Numbered from the stretch's first letter, positions 9,767 through 18,698 are shown. The stretch is 64,000 bases of DNA from an uncultured Muribaculaceae bacterium (GCA_910578395.1 CAJTPZ010000007.1:52425-116424), one strand, 5' to 3'. Numbers and translations are program-made. Notes: generated from the letters alone by a model not told the origin.

Positions 9767-10710
9767 TAAGGCGCGTCATATCTGTGATATTGGCGATATG
9801 CGCTGTTTTTTGTGCAGGTGCACAGAGCCTGCTCGGAAAGGGTGAAAGTCGGGAGCTGCATGTAGACAAAGGCGACGGTGGCGGTCTTGAGATAAATGTG
9901 ACGGCTGTAGTGAAAGGTGATAGGCCGCGGAGTGGAATGAGCGTTGCCAAATGGGGCATTGCATGGGCTGATGAGGCGGGAAATCCTGATAGTATTGTGC
10001 TCCAATGGGGCAACAGTGATTTCGGAATGGACGGGGATAAGCGTTTTCTGCGGATTTCATCGGGTGGCATTTCAGAGGATACGCCAGCAATTCATGTTGG
10101 GCAGGAAACCATAGCATTGTCGGTTTCTATAGATAGCCGTGGACTTGTGTGGTGTGTCGGTCAAGACCGTGTGATGGGGCGTGGGAGCCGTAAACTTAAT
10201 AGTGTGCCCGTCCGATCGACATTGATAATATTCAGCGAGGGGCGCGATCTGTTGATTGAACGCCTTGAAGTCTCGGGTTTTATGGATCCGATAACAGATG
10301 CAATGACACCTTTTGTATCGGCAGATTGTTTTTCCAGGCCTGATGATATCACAATGTCGCCGGCAGGTGTATGGCGTTATCTTGACCGTGATAATGATCC
10401 TGACTGGAGTCGGCCGGGAGGAAAGTATACACTGGGGATATTGGCCGATGACAGCGCCGAAAACTCATGGATAATCATCTATCTGGATGGGGCTGTCACA
10501 AATTCCGGATGCTGGGCTCCGGGGATGAGAAAAGGCCGATTGGCCGACAGTGGTTTTTTAATGGATTTTAATCTTGAATGGACCGATGCTATGCATTCTA
10601 TGCTTGGTGCAGATGAAGAGTGTAGTGCGAAACTGAGTGAAGACGGAATGATACTCACAATGAATTTTCCGCTTGATAAGGCTATCTTAAGATTTTCGAG
10701 GCAGTTTTGA
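9763..10710 (+). CDS. Secreted protein of unknown function
   Basis: A 315-residue protein with a clear signal peptide (residues 1-20, ISVILAICAVFCAGAQS). The rest is beta-rich, with repeated strand-like segments and many Gly, Asp and Trp; no catalytic motif is seen. ATG at 9763 overlaps the miaA stop (ATGA), so it is preferred over the TTG at 9757 and implies coupling. The 3' end runs 29 bases into the convergent lipoprotein gene. Periplasmic or surface location is predicted, with no functional call. Confidence 0.7.
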   Translation: MIRRVISVILAICAVFCAGAQSLLGKGESRELHVDKGDGGGLEINVTAVVKGDRPRSGMSVAKWGIAWADEAGNPDSIVLQWGNSDFGMDGDKRFLRISSGGISEDTPAIHVGQETIALSVSIDSRGLVWCVGQDRVMGRGSRKLNSVPVRSTLIIFSEGRDLLIERLEVSGFMDPITDAMTPFVSADCFSRPDDITMSPAGVWRYLDRDNDPDWSRPGGKYTLGILADDSAENSWIIIYLDGAVTNSGCWAPGMRKGRLADSGFLMDFNLEWTDAMHSMLGADEECSAKLSEDGMILTMNFPLDKAILRFSRQF

Positions 10711-11164
10711 CAATGTTGGCCGGTTGTGATATCGCGCCTGTCGACATATCATATACAACCGATGTATCTATCAGATCGACTGTATATAGCCCGCGGTTGA
10801 TTATTACGCTATAGACATCGCCCAAAGCATCAATTTTCTGTATATATTCATATAATTCAGGTGGAAGCTGGTCAAAAAGAAACATCTGGGGAAGTGTAGA
10901 CCCATATCCTACTACAGACGCCCAACGTCCGGAAGGGGCGAATGTGACAGAGGGGCCGCCTTTTACACGTATTATGCAGTTGTCTTCATTCTGGTCGGTC
11001 ATAGAGTATGACTGGTTGGGGAAATAATCGGACATAAATTTTGTAATATTTTCCCATGAGCCATTGTCTCCCCATGAATTTGCTTCCGGCGAAGTTGTCG
11101 TGCAGGAATTTGTAAAAGTAATTATGGCCAATGACAGAATTAAGCCGAATATATTTATTTTCAT
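10682..11164 (-). CDS. Lipoprotein with PepSY-like (DUF2874-type) repeats
   Basis: A 160-residue lipoprotein: hydrophobic leader then lipobox around Cys21 (ITFTNSC). The mature part shows the repeat logic of small Bacteroidota PepSY-like proteins: a strand with VTFAPSGRWASV, a helix PPELYEYIQKI, then strands YSVIINRGLYTVDLI and VVYDMSTGAI. Relatives are periplasmic and often thought to bind or inhibit partners; the role here is unknown. It is monocistronic and convergent with the secreted protein gene, overlapping its 3' end by 29 bases. Confidence 0.72.
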   Translation of the reverse strand: MKINIFGLILSLAIITFTNSCTTTSPEANSWGDNGSWENITKFMSDYFPNQSYSMTDQNEDNCIIRVKGGPSVTFAPSGRWASVVGYGSTLPQMFLFDQLPPELYEYIQKIDALGDVYSVIINRGLYTVDLIDTSVVYDMSTGAISQPANIVKTASKILR

Positions 11165-11453
11165 GTTCTTATTTCAGAATAAAATATGGAGAAGATGTAG
11201 AGCAGTGTGTTAGTCATGCATCAGATCAATTAACGTTTTTAAGTTAAAATGCATTGTGCTTTAACGGGTTTCGTGTCTTTTTACAACTTTATAACAAACC
11301 ACTTACAAAAAGAGTTTGCTGTTTGTTACACTATAGAATCTTGTTTTTGACTTAAAACACATTTAATATCAGTGGATTGTGTCGGGTGGTTGTGTCTGCG
11401 AGACATTATAGATACAAAGTTGCATCTATTGGCTTTTTTGAAAAATTTTAGGC
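11165..11453. other. AT-rich intergenic stretch between divergent genes
   Basis: About 290 bases lie between the lipoprotein gene (minus) and the receiver-like gene (plus). It is AT-rich with several TTTG and TTG strings, as expected of divergent promoters. Apart from the -7 element at 11454-11461 listed separately, I see no repeat, RNA gene or reading frame with coding character. Confidence 0.6.
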
Positions 11454-11461
11454 TACATTTG
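11454..11461 (+). promoter_or_regulatory. -7 promoter element TACATTTG
   Basis: Exact TAnnTTTG match, 32 bases before the ATG at 11494, with a TTG at 11429-11431 (22-base gap) as a tolerable -33. It overlaps the upstream extension of the reading frame and supports the later start. Confidence 0.5.
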
Positions 11462-11493
11462 TATTGCCAAGTCCAAAAGAGCAAAAAAACAGG

Positions 11494-11847
11494 ATGAAAA
11501 CTATTGTTGTAATAGACCTTGACGGAGATTTATTCAGGCGCATAAACAAGAGTTATGCGCCTCAAGGCTATAATGTAGTATATTGTTCGACATTGTTGGA
11601 TGCTTTGTCGGTTCCTGCTTCAGAGATCGTTCTTTTGGCAATAGATCCTCTTGCTTTGAATGAGGGCGAAGCCATATCTTTTATCGAGTCCTTAAAGATA
11701 CGTAATTCCAATTGTCATGTACTGCTGTGTACTTATGAGGAGGATTATGATGCTATGGCAGAAGCTTTGAATGCCGGCGCCGATGATTTTATAGTCGCGC
11801 CATATCCAGGACGTATGCTGGAAGATCATATTGACAAGATGCTTTGA
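11494..11847 (+). CDS. Stand-alone receiver-like protein with a degenerate active site
   Basis: A 117-residue protein made only of a CheY-like fold: strand 1 TIVVIDLDGDLF, strand 3 IVLLAIDPLAL, strand 4 CHVLLCTYEEDYDA, and a C-terminal NAGADDFIVAPYPGRML. An Asp sits at the usual phosphorylation position (AID), but the nearly invariant Lys after strand 5 (normally VKP) is Ala here (VAP), so normal phosphorylation switching is doubtful. ATG at 11494 is chosen over a TTG at 11464, which lies right at the promoter element. There is no output domain and no adjacent kinase. Confidence 0.72.
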   Translation: MKTIVVIDLDGDLFRRINKSYAPQGYNVVYCSTLLDALSVPASEIVLLAIDPLALNEGEAISFIESLKIRNSNCHVLLCTYEEDYDAMAEALNAGADDFIVAPYPGRMLEDHIDKML

Positions 11848-11887
11848 AATTTATTGCTTGTGGGCGTGGATTTGTGCGGATATGTTC

Positions 11888-11895
11888 TATATTTG
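11888..11895 (+). promoter_or_regulatory. -7 promoter element TATATTTG
   Basis: Exact TAnnTTTG match 41 bases before the nadE ATG; the -33 region is weak. Confidence 0.45.
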
Positions 11896-11936
11896 TATAA
11901 ATATAACCCAATAAAAACATAGCAATTCTGACAAGT

Positions 11937-13868
11937 ATGCTTTCGACCTGTGCCTGTGAAAAGGGATATATCAGGGTCGCTTCATGTGCTCCGCATGTAT
12001 CGGTAGGCGACGTGACTTTCAACACACATGAGATTCTAAGTAAAGTAAGGGAATTGGATGCATCAGGTGTTGAACTTGCGGTATTCCCCGAGTTGTCGGT
12101 GACCGGATACACTTGTGCCGATCTGTTTCATTCGCGCCTGTTGCTTGATAAGGCACGTGAGGGGGTGAATGCGTTGTGTAAGGAAACAGCTTCGCTGGAT
12201 ATCGCTTTTGCCGTAGGCGCGCCTATGGAACGAGACGGCCGGCTTTACAATAGCGCGGTTCTTATTCATCGTGGTGTGATCGTGCTTATGGCAGACAAGA
12301 CTTTTCTGCCTAACTATGATGAATTTTATGAACGACGTTTTTTTTCGCCTGCCAAGTCGGGAGATGTCTCTCTTTATGAATTGAACGGAGTGAAGATAGG
12401 CATGGAGATCTGTGAGGATTTATGGACTCCGGTTCCTGTGTCGTCCCGTCTTGCACTTTCCGGGGCGGATATTGTGCTGAATTTGTCGGCATCAGATGAT
12501 ATAACCGGTAAATATGACTATCTTCTTGATCTTGTAAGGCAACAGTCGGCACGCTGTGTTTGCGGCTATGTATATTCTTCGGCAGGATTCGGCGAATCGT
12601 CGACTGATCTTGTTTTTGACGGGAAGTGTATCATAGCGGAAAACGGCACAATGCTGTCGGTGAGCGGGCGATGGCAAAATGACGGCTGTGTGGCGGTGGC
12701 GGATATAGATGTCAATCAACTTCGTCGTGACCGAATGCATAGAGGTACTTTCTATGAAGCGGCATCCATGCTCAGTCCGTCGGAAGTACGTGTTGTCCGT
12801 TCGGCCGTGGATAGACCCGGGAGATGCTGCAGGGGAAAACTTCTTCGTCCGATAGCCCGATTGCCTTTTGTGCCTGACGGAGAGGAGAACCGAAGCCGCC
12901 GTTGTAATGAGATTGTGGAGATACAGGCGGCGGGTCTGGCTCAAAGGCTGAAGCATACCAATTGCAAGGCACTTGTAGTTGGAGTGTCAGGTGGCTTGGA
13001 TTCTACATTGGCGCTTTTGGTGGCTCGCCGGGCTTTCGATCGTCTTGGACTTGATGCAAAAGGGATTATTGCGGTGACAATGCCTGGATTCGGCACGACA
13101 GGGCGCACTCATGGAAATGCAGTCAGGCTTGCCGGGCTGCTTGGCGCGTCGTTGCGAGAGATATCTATTGTTCCTGCTGTCGAACAGCATTTTAGAGATA
13201 TAGGCCATGATGCGGACGTCCATGATGTAACTTATGAGAATTCTCAGGCTCGTCAGCGTACTCTGCTGTTGATGGATATTGCGAATCAGGTGGGTGGCAT
13301 GGTGCTCGGCACAGGTGATCTGTCGGAGCTTGCACTCGGATGGGCTACCTACAATGGCGATCATATGTCGATGTATGGTGTAAATGCCGGAGTGCCAAAG
13401 ACGCTTGTGCGATACCTTGTGGAATGGTTTGCCTATGAGGCGTCTGACGGCAGCGAACTCAGGCGTGTACTTCTTGATATCGCCGCAACGCCTGTGAGTC
13501 CGGAATTGTTGCCTCCAACAGCAGCCGGAGAGATCGCACAGGTTACAGAGGATCTTGTAGGGCCTTATGAACTTCACGATTTCTTTTTATATCACACTCT
13601 CAGATTCGGATCAAGACCTTCAAAAATTTTCATGCTGGCGCGGCAAGCGTTTGATGAAGATTATGAGGATGCGGTGATATTGAAATGGCTCCGTGTATTT
13701 TTCAGGCGTTTCTTCTCACAACAGTTCAAGCGATCATGTCTGCCTGATGGTCCTAAAGTGGGAAGTGTGTGTCTTTCGCCGCGGGGTGACTGGCGTATGC
13801 CGTCGGATGCGTCATCATCGATATGGATTAGAGAGATTGAAGAACTTGAAAGGCAATATCTGAATTAG
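11937..13868 (+). CDS. nadE: Glutamine-dependent NAD+ synthetase
   Basis: Amidates nicotinic acid adenine dinucleotide to NAD+ with glutamine as ammonia source, the last step of NAD synthesis. Residues 1-280 are a nitrilase-type glutaminase with the Glu-Lys-Cys triad: Glu52 (FPELSVTGY), Lys121 (KTFLPNYDEF) and Cys159 (MEICEDLW). Residues about 310-640 are the ATP-binding synthetase with the pyrophosphatase loop GVSGGLDSTLAL, and GTGDLSELALGWATY. At 643 residues it is full length for the two-domain form. The ATG at 11937 follows a -7 element by 41 bases. nadK and nadD are also present near 43-45 kb. Confidence 0.95.
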   Translation: MLSTCACEKGYIRVASCAPHVSVGDVTFNTHEILSKVRELDASGVELAVFPELSVTGYTCADLFHSRLLLDKAREGVNALCKETASLDIAFAVGAPMERDGRLYNSAVLIHRGVIVLMADKTFLPNYDEFYERRFFSPAKSGDVSLYELNGVKIGMEICEDLWTPVPVSSRLALSGADIVLNLSASDDITGKYDYLLDLVRQQSARCVCGYVYSSAGFGESSTDLVFDGKCIIAENGTMLSVSGRWQNDGCVAVADIDVNQLRRDRMHRGTFYEAASMLSPSEVRVVRSAVDRPGRCCRGKLLRPIARLPFVPDGEENRSRRCNEIVEIQAAGLAQRLKHTNCKALVVGVSGGLDSTLALLVARRAFDRLGLDAKGIIAVTMPGFGTTGRTHGNAVRLAGLLGASLREISIVPAVEQHFRDIGHDADVHDVTYENSQARQRTLLLMDIANQVGGMVLGTGDLSELALGWATYNGDHMSMYGVNAGVPKTLVRYLVEWFAYEASDGSELRRVLLDIAATPVSPELLPPTAAGEIAQVTEDLVGPYELHDFFLYHTLRFGSRPSKIFMLARQAFDEDYEDAVILKWLRVFFRRFFSQQFKRSCLPDGPKVGSVCLSPRGDWRMPSDASSSIWIREIEELERQYLN

Positions 13869-13874
13869 TATGAT

Positions 13875-14885
13875 ATGATTGCCAGATTATTGGGTGTGAT
13901 TGCAGCTTTGCTGTTTTCGTCAGGTTGTCTGGCAAAGGCACCGGAATGGGCTGTCGGGTTGTGTGGAGAGGCGCTGAAAGAGGCTGTGCGTGTGCATTGT
14001 GGCCCTGTTCAGACTTTAGAAGGGGCCGAATTGTGGCACACTCTTTTGGAAATTGATGGCATTGGTGACGGAAAAATCATAGATCGTTTCGGTGTAGATC
14101 CGTTGTGCAGTGATCCAAAGAATGGCATGCAGGATGGTATAACAATGATTTCGGTTATTGACAGGAGCTGGTGGATGCCTGACTATGCATTGCTTGATGT
14201 CTATGCCAATGATTTGCATGTGATTTATCCGTGTGATGAATCCATACATACAATCCGTAAGAACTATATGCCCGGAGTTCCTGAAGGAAAGATCTTCTAT
14301 GACGGAGCGTCATGGAAGACGGGTGAGGATGTCAGAGGGCAAGGAGTATGGTTGTTTCCTGAAAAGTATGCAGGGGAGATTGCGAGAGCTATAATGTATG
14401 TGGCATGTATCTATCCGGCAGATCTTTGGGTTGGCCCAGGGGCTGTGTTTATGGATGCCGGAAAATATCCTTCGCTGTCAGAATCAGCTGTCAGATACTT
14501 GCTTGTTGCTCACGACAGTCATGCTCCTGAGGAAAGAGAATTGATCAGGAATAAGAGGGTCGCAGAACTCCAGGGGAATATAAATCCATTTGTTGTGTGG
14601 CCGGATATGCCGGCGCATATATGGGGAGAACTTAAGAATGTGCCATATCCGTTGGAAGAGGATTGTAATGATGATTTTAAGCCATTGCGTGGTTATTACA
14701 GGATTGATGACGGAACAATTGATCTTGTCTCTCCATTTGTGCCGGATGATGCGGAGTGGAAAGTCGACGGTGTTGCAGTCTACAACAAGAGGATTCCTAT
14801 AAAGGACCTCGTGCCGGGGAAGCATGAAATCACATTTACATCGGCGAGGTGCAGTGGAAAAGTAGTTGTGTCGGTTCTTTATTGA
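13875..14885 (+). CDS. Secreted endonuclease I family protein
   Basis: A 336-residue exported protein (signal peptide about residues 1-20, LLFSSGCLAKA). Around residues 205-245 it carries the endonuclease I (EndA/NucM) signature: LLVAHDSHAPEERELIRN followed by RVAELQGNINPFV, with the Arg-Asn and Gln-Gly-Asn-x-Asn-Pro-Phe residues of the family. An upstream segment (LLEIDGIGDGKIIDRFG) fits the family's N-terminal part. Such enzymes cut DNA or RNA in the periplasm or outside the cell. In the usual LLxWHxxDP motif the Trp is Ala and the DP is HA, so activity is uncertain. About 60 C-terminal residues form an extra beta domain. It follows nadE by 6 bases. Confidence 0.75.
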   Translation: MIARLLGVIAALLFSSGCLAKAPEWAVGLCGEALKEAVRVHCGPVQTLEGAELWHTLLEIDGIGDGKIIDRFGVDPLCSDPKNGMQDGITMISVIDRSWWMPDYALLDVYANDLHVIYPCDESIHTIRKNYMPGVPEGKIFYDGASWKTGEDVRGQGVWLFPEKYAGEIARAIMYVACIYPADLWVGPGAVFMDAGKYPSLSESAVRYLLVAHDSHAPEERELIRNKRVAELQGNINPFVVWPDMPAHIWGELKNVPYPLEEDCNDDFKPLRGYYRIDDGTIDLVSPFVPDDAEWKVDGVAVYNKRIPIKDLVPGKHEITFTSARCSGKVVVSVLY

Positions 14886-14886
14886 A

Positions 14887-15342
14887 ATGGTTGGAAAAAA
14901 GTTTTTATATCTGCTGCTGTGTATTGTGATACCTCTGGTTGTCGCATGTGGAGAGGGTAATCGGCGTGAACCTGGTGAGCATAACGGTCGGGAGGAAGGG
15001 GAAGAACGGCCTGAGTTGCCTGATGGAAGCCGGCTGACAGAAGCCGACATGAAAGAACTTGCAGACGCGACAATGCGATTTTCGGGAGATGGGGTGGAGA
15101 TAGTCTATGGATCGCCGGGGGTGTTGTTTGTACAGGACAGGGAATGTACTGAAACAACTCTTCGTGAGTTGTCGGGCGCAGGGCATAGCGCGAGGTTTTC
15201 TCATGATACACGCCAGATAGAGCTTGACGGTTGTAAAATAGATGGTGATGCTGTGATGATAGGGGAAGACGGAAAAGTCCAATGGTGGCGAGCCCTGACT
15301 AATGGAAATATAGCTGTTTATTTTGTTATTAGTAATAATTAA
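14887..15342 (+). CDS. Small lipoprotein of unknown function
   Basis: A 151-residue lipoprotein with leader and lipobox (VIPLVVAC, Cys about residue 21), a charged linker rich in Glu, Arg and Gly (about 22-45), then a compact domain to residue 151. ATG at 14887 starts one base after the upstream TGA-type boundary; a GTG at 14866 would overlap the nuclease gene and push the signal peptide inward, so the ATG is preferred. No family recognised. It probably ends the nadE-nuclease transcription unit. Confidence 0.65.
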   Translation: MVGKKFLYLLLCIVIPLVVACGEGNRREPGEHNGREEGEERPELPDGSRLTEADMKELADATMRFSGDGVEIVYGSPGVLFVQDRECTETTLRELSGAGHSARFSHDTRQIELDGCKIDGDAVMIGEDGKVQWWRALTNGNIAVYFVISNN

Positions 15343-15364
15343 CATTATTTTTAGGGCCTATTTG

Positions 15365-15394
15365 TTGGTATAGGGATAAAATATAGTATCTTTG
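15365..15394 (+). promoter_or_regulatory. Promoter of the initiator tRNA
   Basis: TTG at 15365-15367, a 19-base gap, then TATCTTTG at 15387-15394, matching the Bacteroidota -33/-7 consensus. The tRNA begins 15 bases later. Confidence 0.7.
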
Positions 15395-15408
15395 CAGTAC
15401 TGAAACAC

Positions 15409-15480
<72 letters not shown>

Positions 15481-15496
15481 CAAAAAGAACCGATAG

Positions 15497-15527
15497 AAGG
15501 CCGAAGCAAGCGATTGCCCGGCCTTTT
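15497..15527 (+). terminator. Intrinsic terminator after the initiator tRNA
   Basis: Stem AAGGCCG (15497-15503) pairs with CGGCCTT (15519-15525), followed by a short T run. It separates the tRNA from the sigma-54 activator gene. Confidence 0.65.
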
Positions 15528-15548
15528 CTCTCATAGCTAATCCTGAAA

Positions 15549-16814
15549 ATGCAGATCGACATCTCTCAGCTAAGCCCCGAGGCTGTACAGGCTCGTAACA
15601 GGTTTGGTATTGTGGGTAATGACAGCTCGTTGAATGCTGCCATAGAGCGTGCTCTGCGTGTGGCACCCATAGATCTCTCAGTTCTTGTTACCGGAGAAAG
15701 TGGCTCGGGAAAGGAGTTTTTCCCCAGGATTATACATGCGTTCAGTCCTCGTAAACATGCCAAGTATATTGCCGTCAATTGTGGCGCTATCCCGGAAGGT
15801 ACCATCGATTCAGAGCTTTTCGGACATGAAAAGGGCTCTTTTACCGGTGCGGTAGCAACCCGCAAGGGATATTTTGAAGAAGCTGACGGTGGAACAATTT
15901 TTCTTGACGAGGTAGCCGAACTTCCACTGACGACACAGGCGCGGCTGCTGAGGGTGCTTGAAAGCGGCGAGTTCCTAAAAGTCGGATCATCGACAGTGCA
16001 GACTACCGATATACGTGTTGTCGCAGCTACAAATGTTGATATGCTCAAGGCAGTAAGGGAAGGGCGTTTTCGAGAGGATCTCTATTACAGGCTTTCGACA
16101 GTGCAGATAGGCGTTCCCCCATTGCGTGAGCGCGGTCTTGATATAATCATATTGGCGATAAACTTCGCACGTGATTTCGGACAACGTTATAGAATGCCCG
16201 CTGTTTCATTTGACGAGGGTGCACGGCATGCGTTGCTTGGTTACAATTGGCCGGGGAATGTAAGGCAACTGAAGAATATAGTGGAGCAGATGTCGTTGTT
16301 TGAGGCTGGAAATGAGATTGGCGCTGATACGGTAGGGCGTTATTTACCAGCTTCGGCTGATTATGATTTTTCGCCGGTGGCGGTTCATGACACAGTATCG
16401 AGATACGAGCATGAGAGAGAGATGCTTTTCAGTATGATACTGAAACTACAGCATGAACTGGATGAGTTGCGGGGTGAGCTAAATGAGGTGAGGTCGTCGG
16501 AAGGACCAATGGCTCACGGTACATTCCGACATCCTATAGTGGATCTGAGAGCCGATGAGATAGACAGTGCCCAATGTGAGGACCTGTATCAGAAGTCTAC
16601 ACCGGTGACACAGGCTCTGGCTCACTACAGACACTATGAGGCGGCACTGCCTGCGGCTGGCCAGTCATCGGTTAAAATACAGGATATTTCAGAAAAAGAA
16701 ATGATCGAAAGGGCTTTGGAGCGTCATGCAGGACGAAGAAAAGCTGCAGCTGCCGAATTGAATATTTCGGAGCGCACGCTCTATAGGAAGATTCGGGAAT
16801 ATGGTATAGAATAA
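15549..16814 (+). CDS. Sigma-54-dependent transcriptional activator without a receiver domain
   Basis: A 421-residue bacterial enhancer-binding protein. After a 15-residue leader the AAA+ domain starts at once: Walker A GESGSGKE (about residue 47), the sigma-54 contact loop GSFTGA (a common variant of GAFTGA), Walker B GGTIFLDE, the arginine-finger region FREDLYYRL, and GYNWPGNVRQLKN. A linker with heptads (about 285-320) leads to a Fis-type helix-turn-helix at the C-terminus (RKAAAAELNISERTLYRKI). It activates RpoN promoters. With no N-terminal regulatory domain it may be constitutive or controlled by partners. It is the first gene of a co-directional run with lptE and secG. Confidence 0.93.
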   Translation: MQIDISQLSPEAVQARNRFGIVGNDSSLNAAIERALRVAPIDLSVLVTGESGSGKEFFPRIIHAFSPRKHAKYIAVNCGAIPEGTIDSELFGHEKGSFTGAVATRKGYFEEADGGTIFLDEVAELPLTTQARLLRVLESGEFLKVGSSTVQTTDIRVVAATNVDMLKAVREGRFREDLYYRLSTVQIGVPPLRERGLDIIILAINFARDFGQRYRMPAVSFDEGARHALLGYNWPGNVRQLKNIVEQMSLFEAGNEIGADTVGRYLPASADYDFSPVAVHDTVSRYEHEREMLFSMILKLQHELDELRGELNEVRSSEGPMAHGTFRHPIVDLRADEIDSAQCEDLYQKSTPVTQALAHYRHYEAALPAAGQSSVKIQDISEKEMIERALERHAGRRKAAAAELNISERTLYRKIREYGIE

Positions 16815-16832
16815 GCTCAAGGAGTGAAACGC

Positions 16833-17372
16833 ATGGGACCCTTTAAGAAGTATGGTTTTGGGATTTCTGCCCCGCTGGTGCTGGGGATGGTGTGTCTGGC
16901 GATTTTGTTTGCCGCATGCCGTATAAGCTACAAGTTCAATGGCGCGGCTCTTGACTACACGGTCTATAAGACAATTCATGTATCGGAATTTCCCATCAGG
17001 GCCGCTCTTGTTTATCCTCCGCTTCAGCAGACATTTGAAAATGACCTTCTTGATTATATAACCCGCAATACGCGTCTGCGTACGGTTGACGGGAATTCCG
17101 ATCTGGTGCTTGAAGGAGAAATAACCGGATATTCATTGTCGCCACAGGCTGTTACTGAGAATGCCTATGCCTCTAAAACTCGACTTACGATTACTGTCAG
17201 GGTCAAGTATACGGATACCAAAAAGGAAGGAAATGATGTAGATCAGACATTTTCGGCCTATAGGGATTTTGATAGTTCGGAGCTGCTTACTGATGTTCAG
17301 GATGAGTTGTGCGAGCAGATTTCGAAAGAACTGGTTGATCTGATTTTTAACGCTACACTTGGCAATTGGTAG
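16833..17372 (+). CDS. lptE: LPS-assembly lipoprotein LptE
   Basis: An outer-membrane lipoprotein plug for LptD in the last step of lipopolysaccharide export. The leader ends in a lipobox (ILFAAC), followed by the family's start after the Cys (RISYKFNGAAL), then an alpha/beta fold with FENDLLDYITRNTRLR and LVLEGEITGYSLSPQ. 179 residues is typical for Bacteroidota LptE. ATG at 16833 is preferred over GTG at 16824 because a good AAGGAG ribosome site (16819-16824) sits 8 bases before it and overlaps the GTG. Confidence 0.88.
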   Translation: MGPFKKYGFGISAPLVLGMVCLAILFAACRISYKFNGAALDYTVYKTIHVSEFPIRAALVYPPLQQTFENDLLDYITRNTRLRTVDGNSDLVLEGEITGYSLSPQAVTENAYASKTRLTITVRVKYTDTKKEGNDVDQTFSAYRDFDSSELLTDVQDELCEQISKELVDLIFNATLGNW

Positions 17373-18250
17373 GCCAGTGCGAAAGAATAAAACGTGACGT
17401 GGAAAAGTTGCAGCATAATCAGGCCGAGACAGTCAATAGTATTCTGGATAGCACCAAGTCGCTATGCAGTGCTGATGAGGTCCTTGCTGTCATGGAATAC
17501 GCTCCTTATTTTTCCTCTCTTGCGGTGGCATGGCTGGAGCGGTCATGCCGAGACAACCGGAATGCTGATACCGAACTGTGTGACGCGCGTCGCGAGATAG
17601 CAAGAAAAGCTGTTGTAGCTATGCCGGATCAGCCGGCTGATGCATTGTACAGGATGGCCGGAATGACTCGAGGCGAGATTGATGAAGAATCATTCTATCC
17701 TCCGGAAAAACCATTGGAAACTCCTACTACAAATGCTACAATCGATAGATTTCTGTCGACTTATACGCATTCAAACAGCGAGGAAGAATCATTGATAGAA
17801 AGATTGATATTCAATCCTGTGCCAGACTATGCCTCTGTGCTCGCCGAGCGAGAGAGTGTGGATCTGCCAGATCCGGATGAAGCTCCGGCTGGATCTGATG
17901 ACGCTCTTATAAATTCTTTTATATTAAAGAACCACGACAAGGAGAACCGTCAGGTTGATCCTCTGCCGTCAGATGTCGCTTCACGACCTCTTGTGGCACC
18001 TGTTGCAGTAGCCGACGGACGTCCGGTCATTCCGCCTCCGCCACCGAGGGATGACAGTACTTTGAGAGAGAGCCTTGCCAAATTCTATATCAAACGTAAA
18101 CGATATCGTAAGGCTTATGAAATTATAGAGCAGTTAAATTTGAATAATCCCGAAAAAAATATTTACTTTGCCCCCCAATTGAGATTTCTCGCCAAACTGA
18201 TCGCTAATGAAGAGGCGCGGCAGAGGCGGGAAAGTAAGTCTTCAGAATAA
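17366..18250 (+). CDS. Conserved unknown protein, C-terminal TPR-like helices
   Basis: A 294-residue soluble protein between lptE and secG. The N-terminal part is helical; the middle (about 100-225) is Pro-, Asp- and Ser-rich and probably disordered, including PPPPPRDD; the C-terminal 60 residues (LAKFYIKRKRYRKAYEIIEQ) look like a tetratricopeptide pair. The start is unclear: TTG at 17366 overlaps lptE by 7 bases, and GTG at 17399 is an alternative. The gene order activator-lptE-this-secG is common in the order, from memory. Function unknown. Confidence 0.72.
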   Translation: MVGQCERIKRDVEKLQHNQAETVNSILDSTKSLCSADEVLAVMEYAPYFSSLAVAWLERSCRDNRNADTELCDARREIARKAVVAMPDQPADALYRMAGMTRGEIDEESFYPPEKPLETPTTNATIDRFLSTYTHSNSEEESLIERLIFNPVPDYASVLAERESVDLPDPDEAPAGSDDALINSFILKNHDKENRQVDPLPSDVASRPLVAPVAVADGRPVIPPPPPRDDSTLRESLAKFYIKRKRYRKAYEIIEQLNLNNPEKNIYFAPQLRFLAKLIANEEARQRRESKSSE

Positions 18251-18284
18251 ATAACTCACTGATCGCGTAAATTACCGATTGACA

Positions 18285-18662
18285 ATGAATACTGTTATAA
18301 TTATCCTTACCGTCCTTGTGTCGATTCTGCTTATCGCCGTAGTACTTGTGCAGAAATCAAAAGGGGGCGGCCTTGCATCGAACTTTTCAGGTTCTAACCA
18401 GATCATGGGCGTAAGACGCACCAATGACTTCATAGAGAAAGCTACATGGAGTCTTGGTTGTGCCATTGCGATACTTGCGATTGTATCTGTATGGCTTGCT
18501 CCGAGTGTCCAGAACGGTGGCGCACGCGTGAAGGCGGCTGCTCCTGTTGAGACTTCGGCTCCTGAGTTTCCCACTCCTGCCGCTGCCGATGAACTTCCTG
18601 TACAGGCTCCTGCCGCAGATGTTCCTGCTCAGACTGAAACACCTGCTGCAACCGCAGAATAA
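18285..18662 (+). CDS. secG: Preprotein translocase subunit SecG
   Basis: A small inner-membrane subunit of the SecYEG channel. Two transmembrane helices (residues about 3-22 and 52-72) flank the conserved cytoplasmic loop LVQKSKGGGLASNFSG. The C-terminal 45 residues are an Ala/Pro/Glu-rich tail, usual in Bacteroidota SecG. ATG at 18285 is chosen over TTG at 18279. It is the last gene before a strong terminator. Confidence 0.93.
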   Translation: MNTVIIILTVLVSILLIAVVLVQKSKGGGLASNFSGSNQIMGVRRTNDFIEKATWSLGCAIAILAIVSVWLAPSVQNGGARVKAAAPVETSAPEFPTPAAADELPVQAPAADVPAQTETPAATAE

Positions 18663-18698
18663 CAAGACGAAGTTCGCAAGTTTCTAAAAAAATAAATT

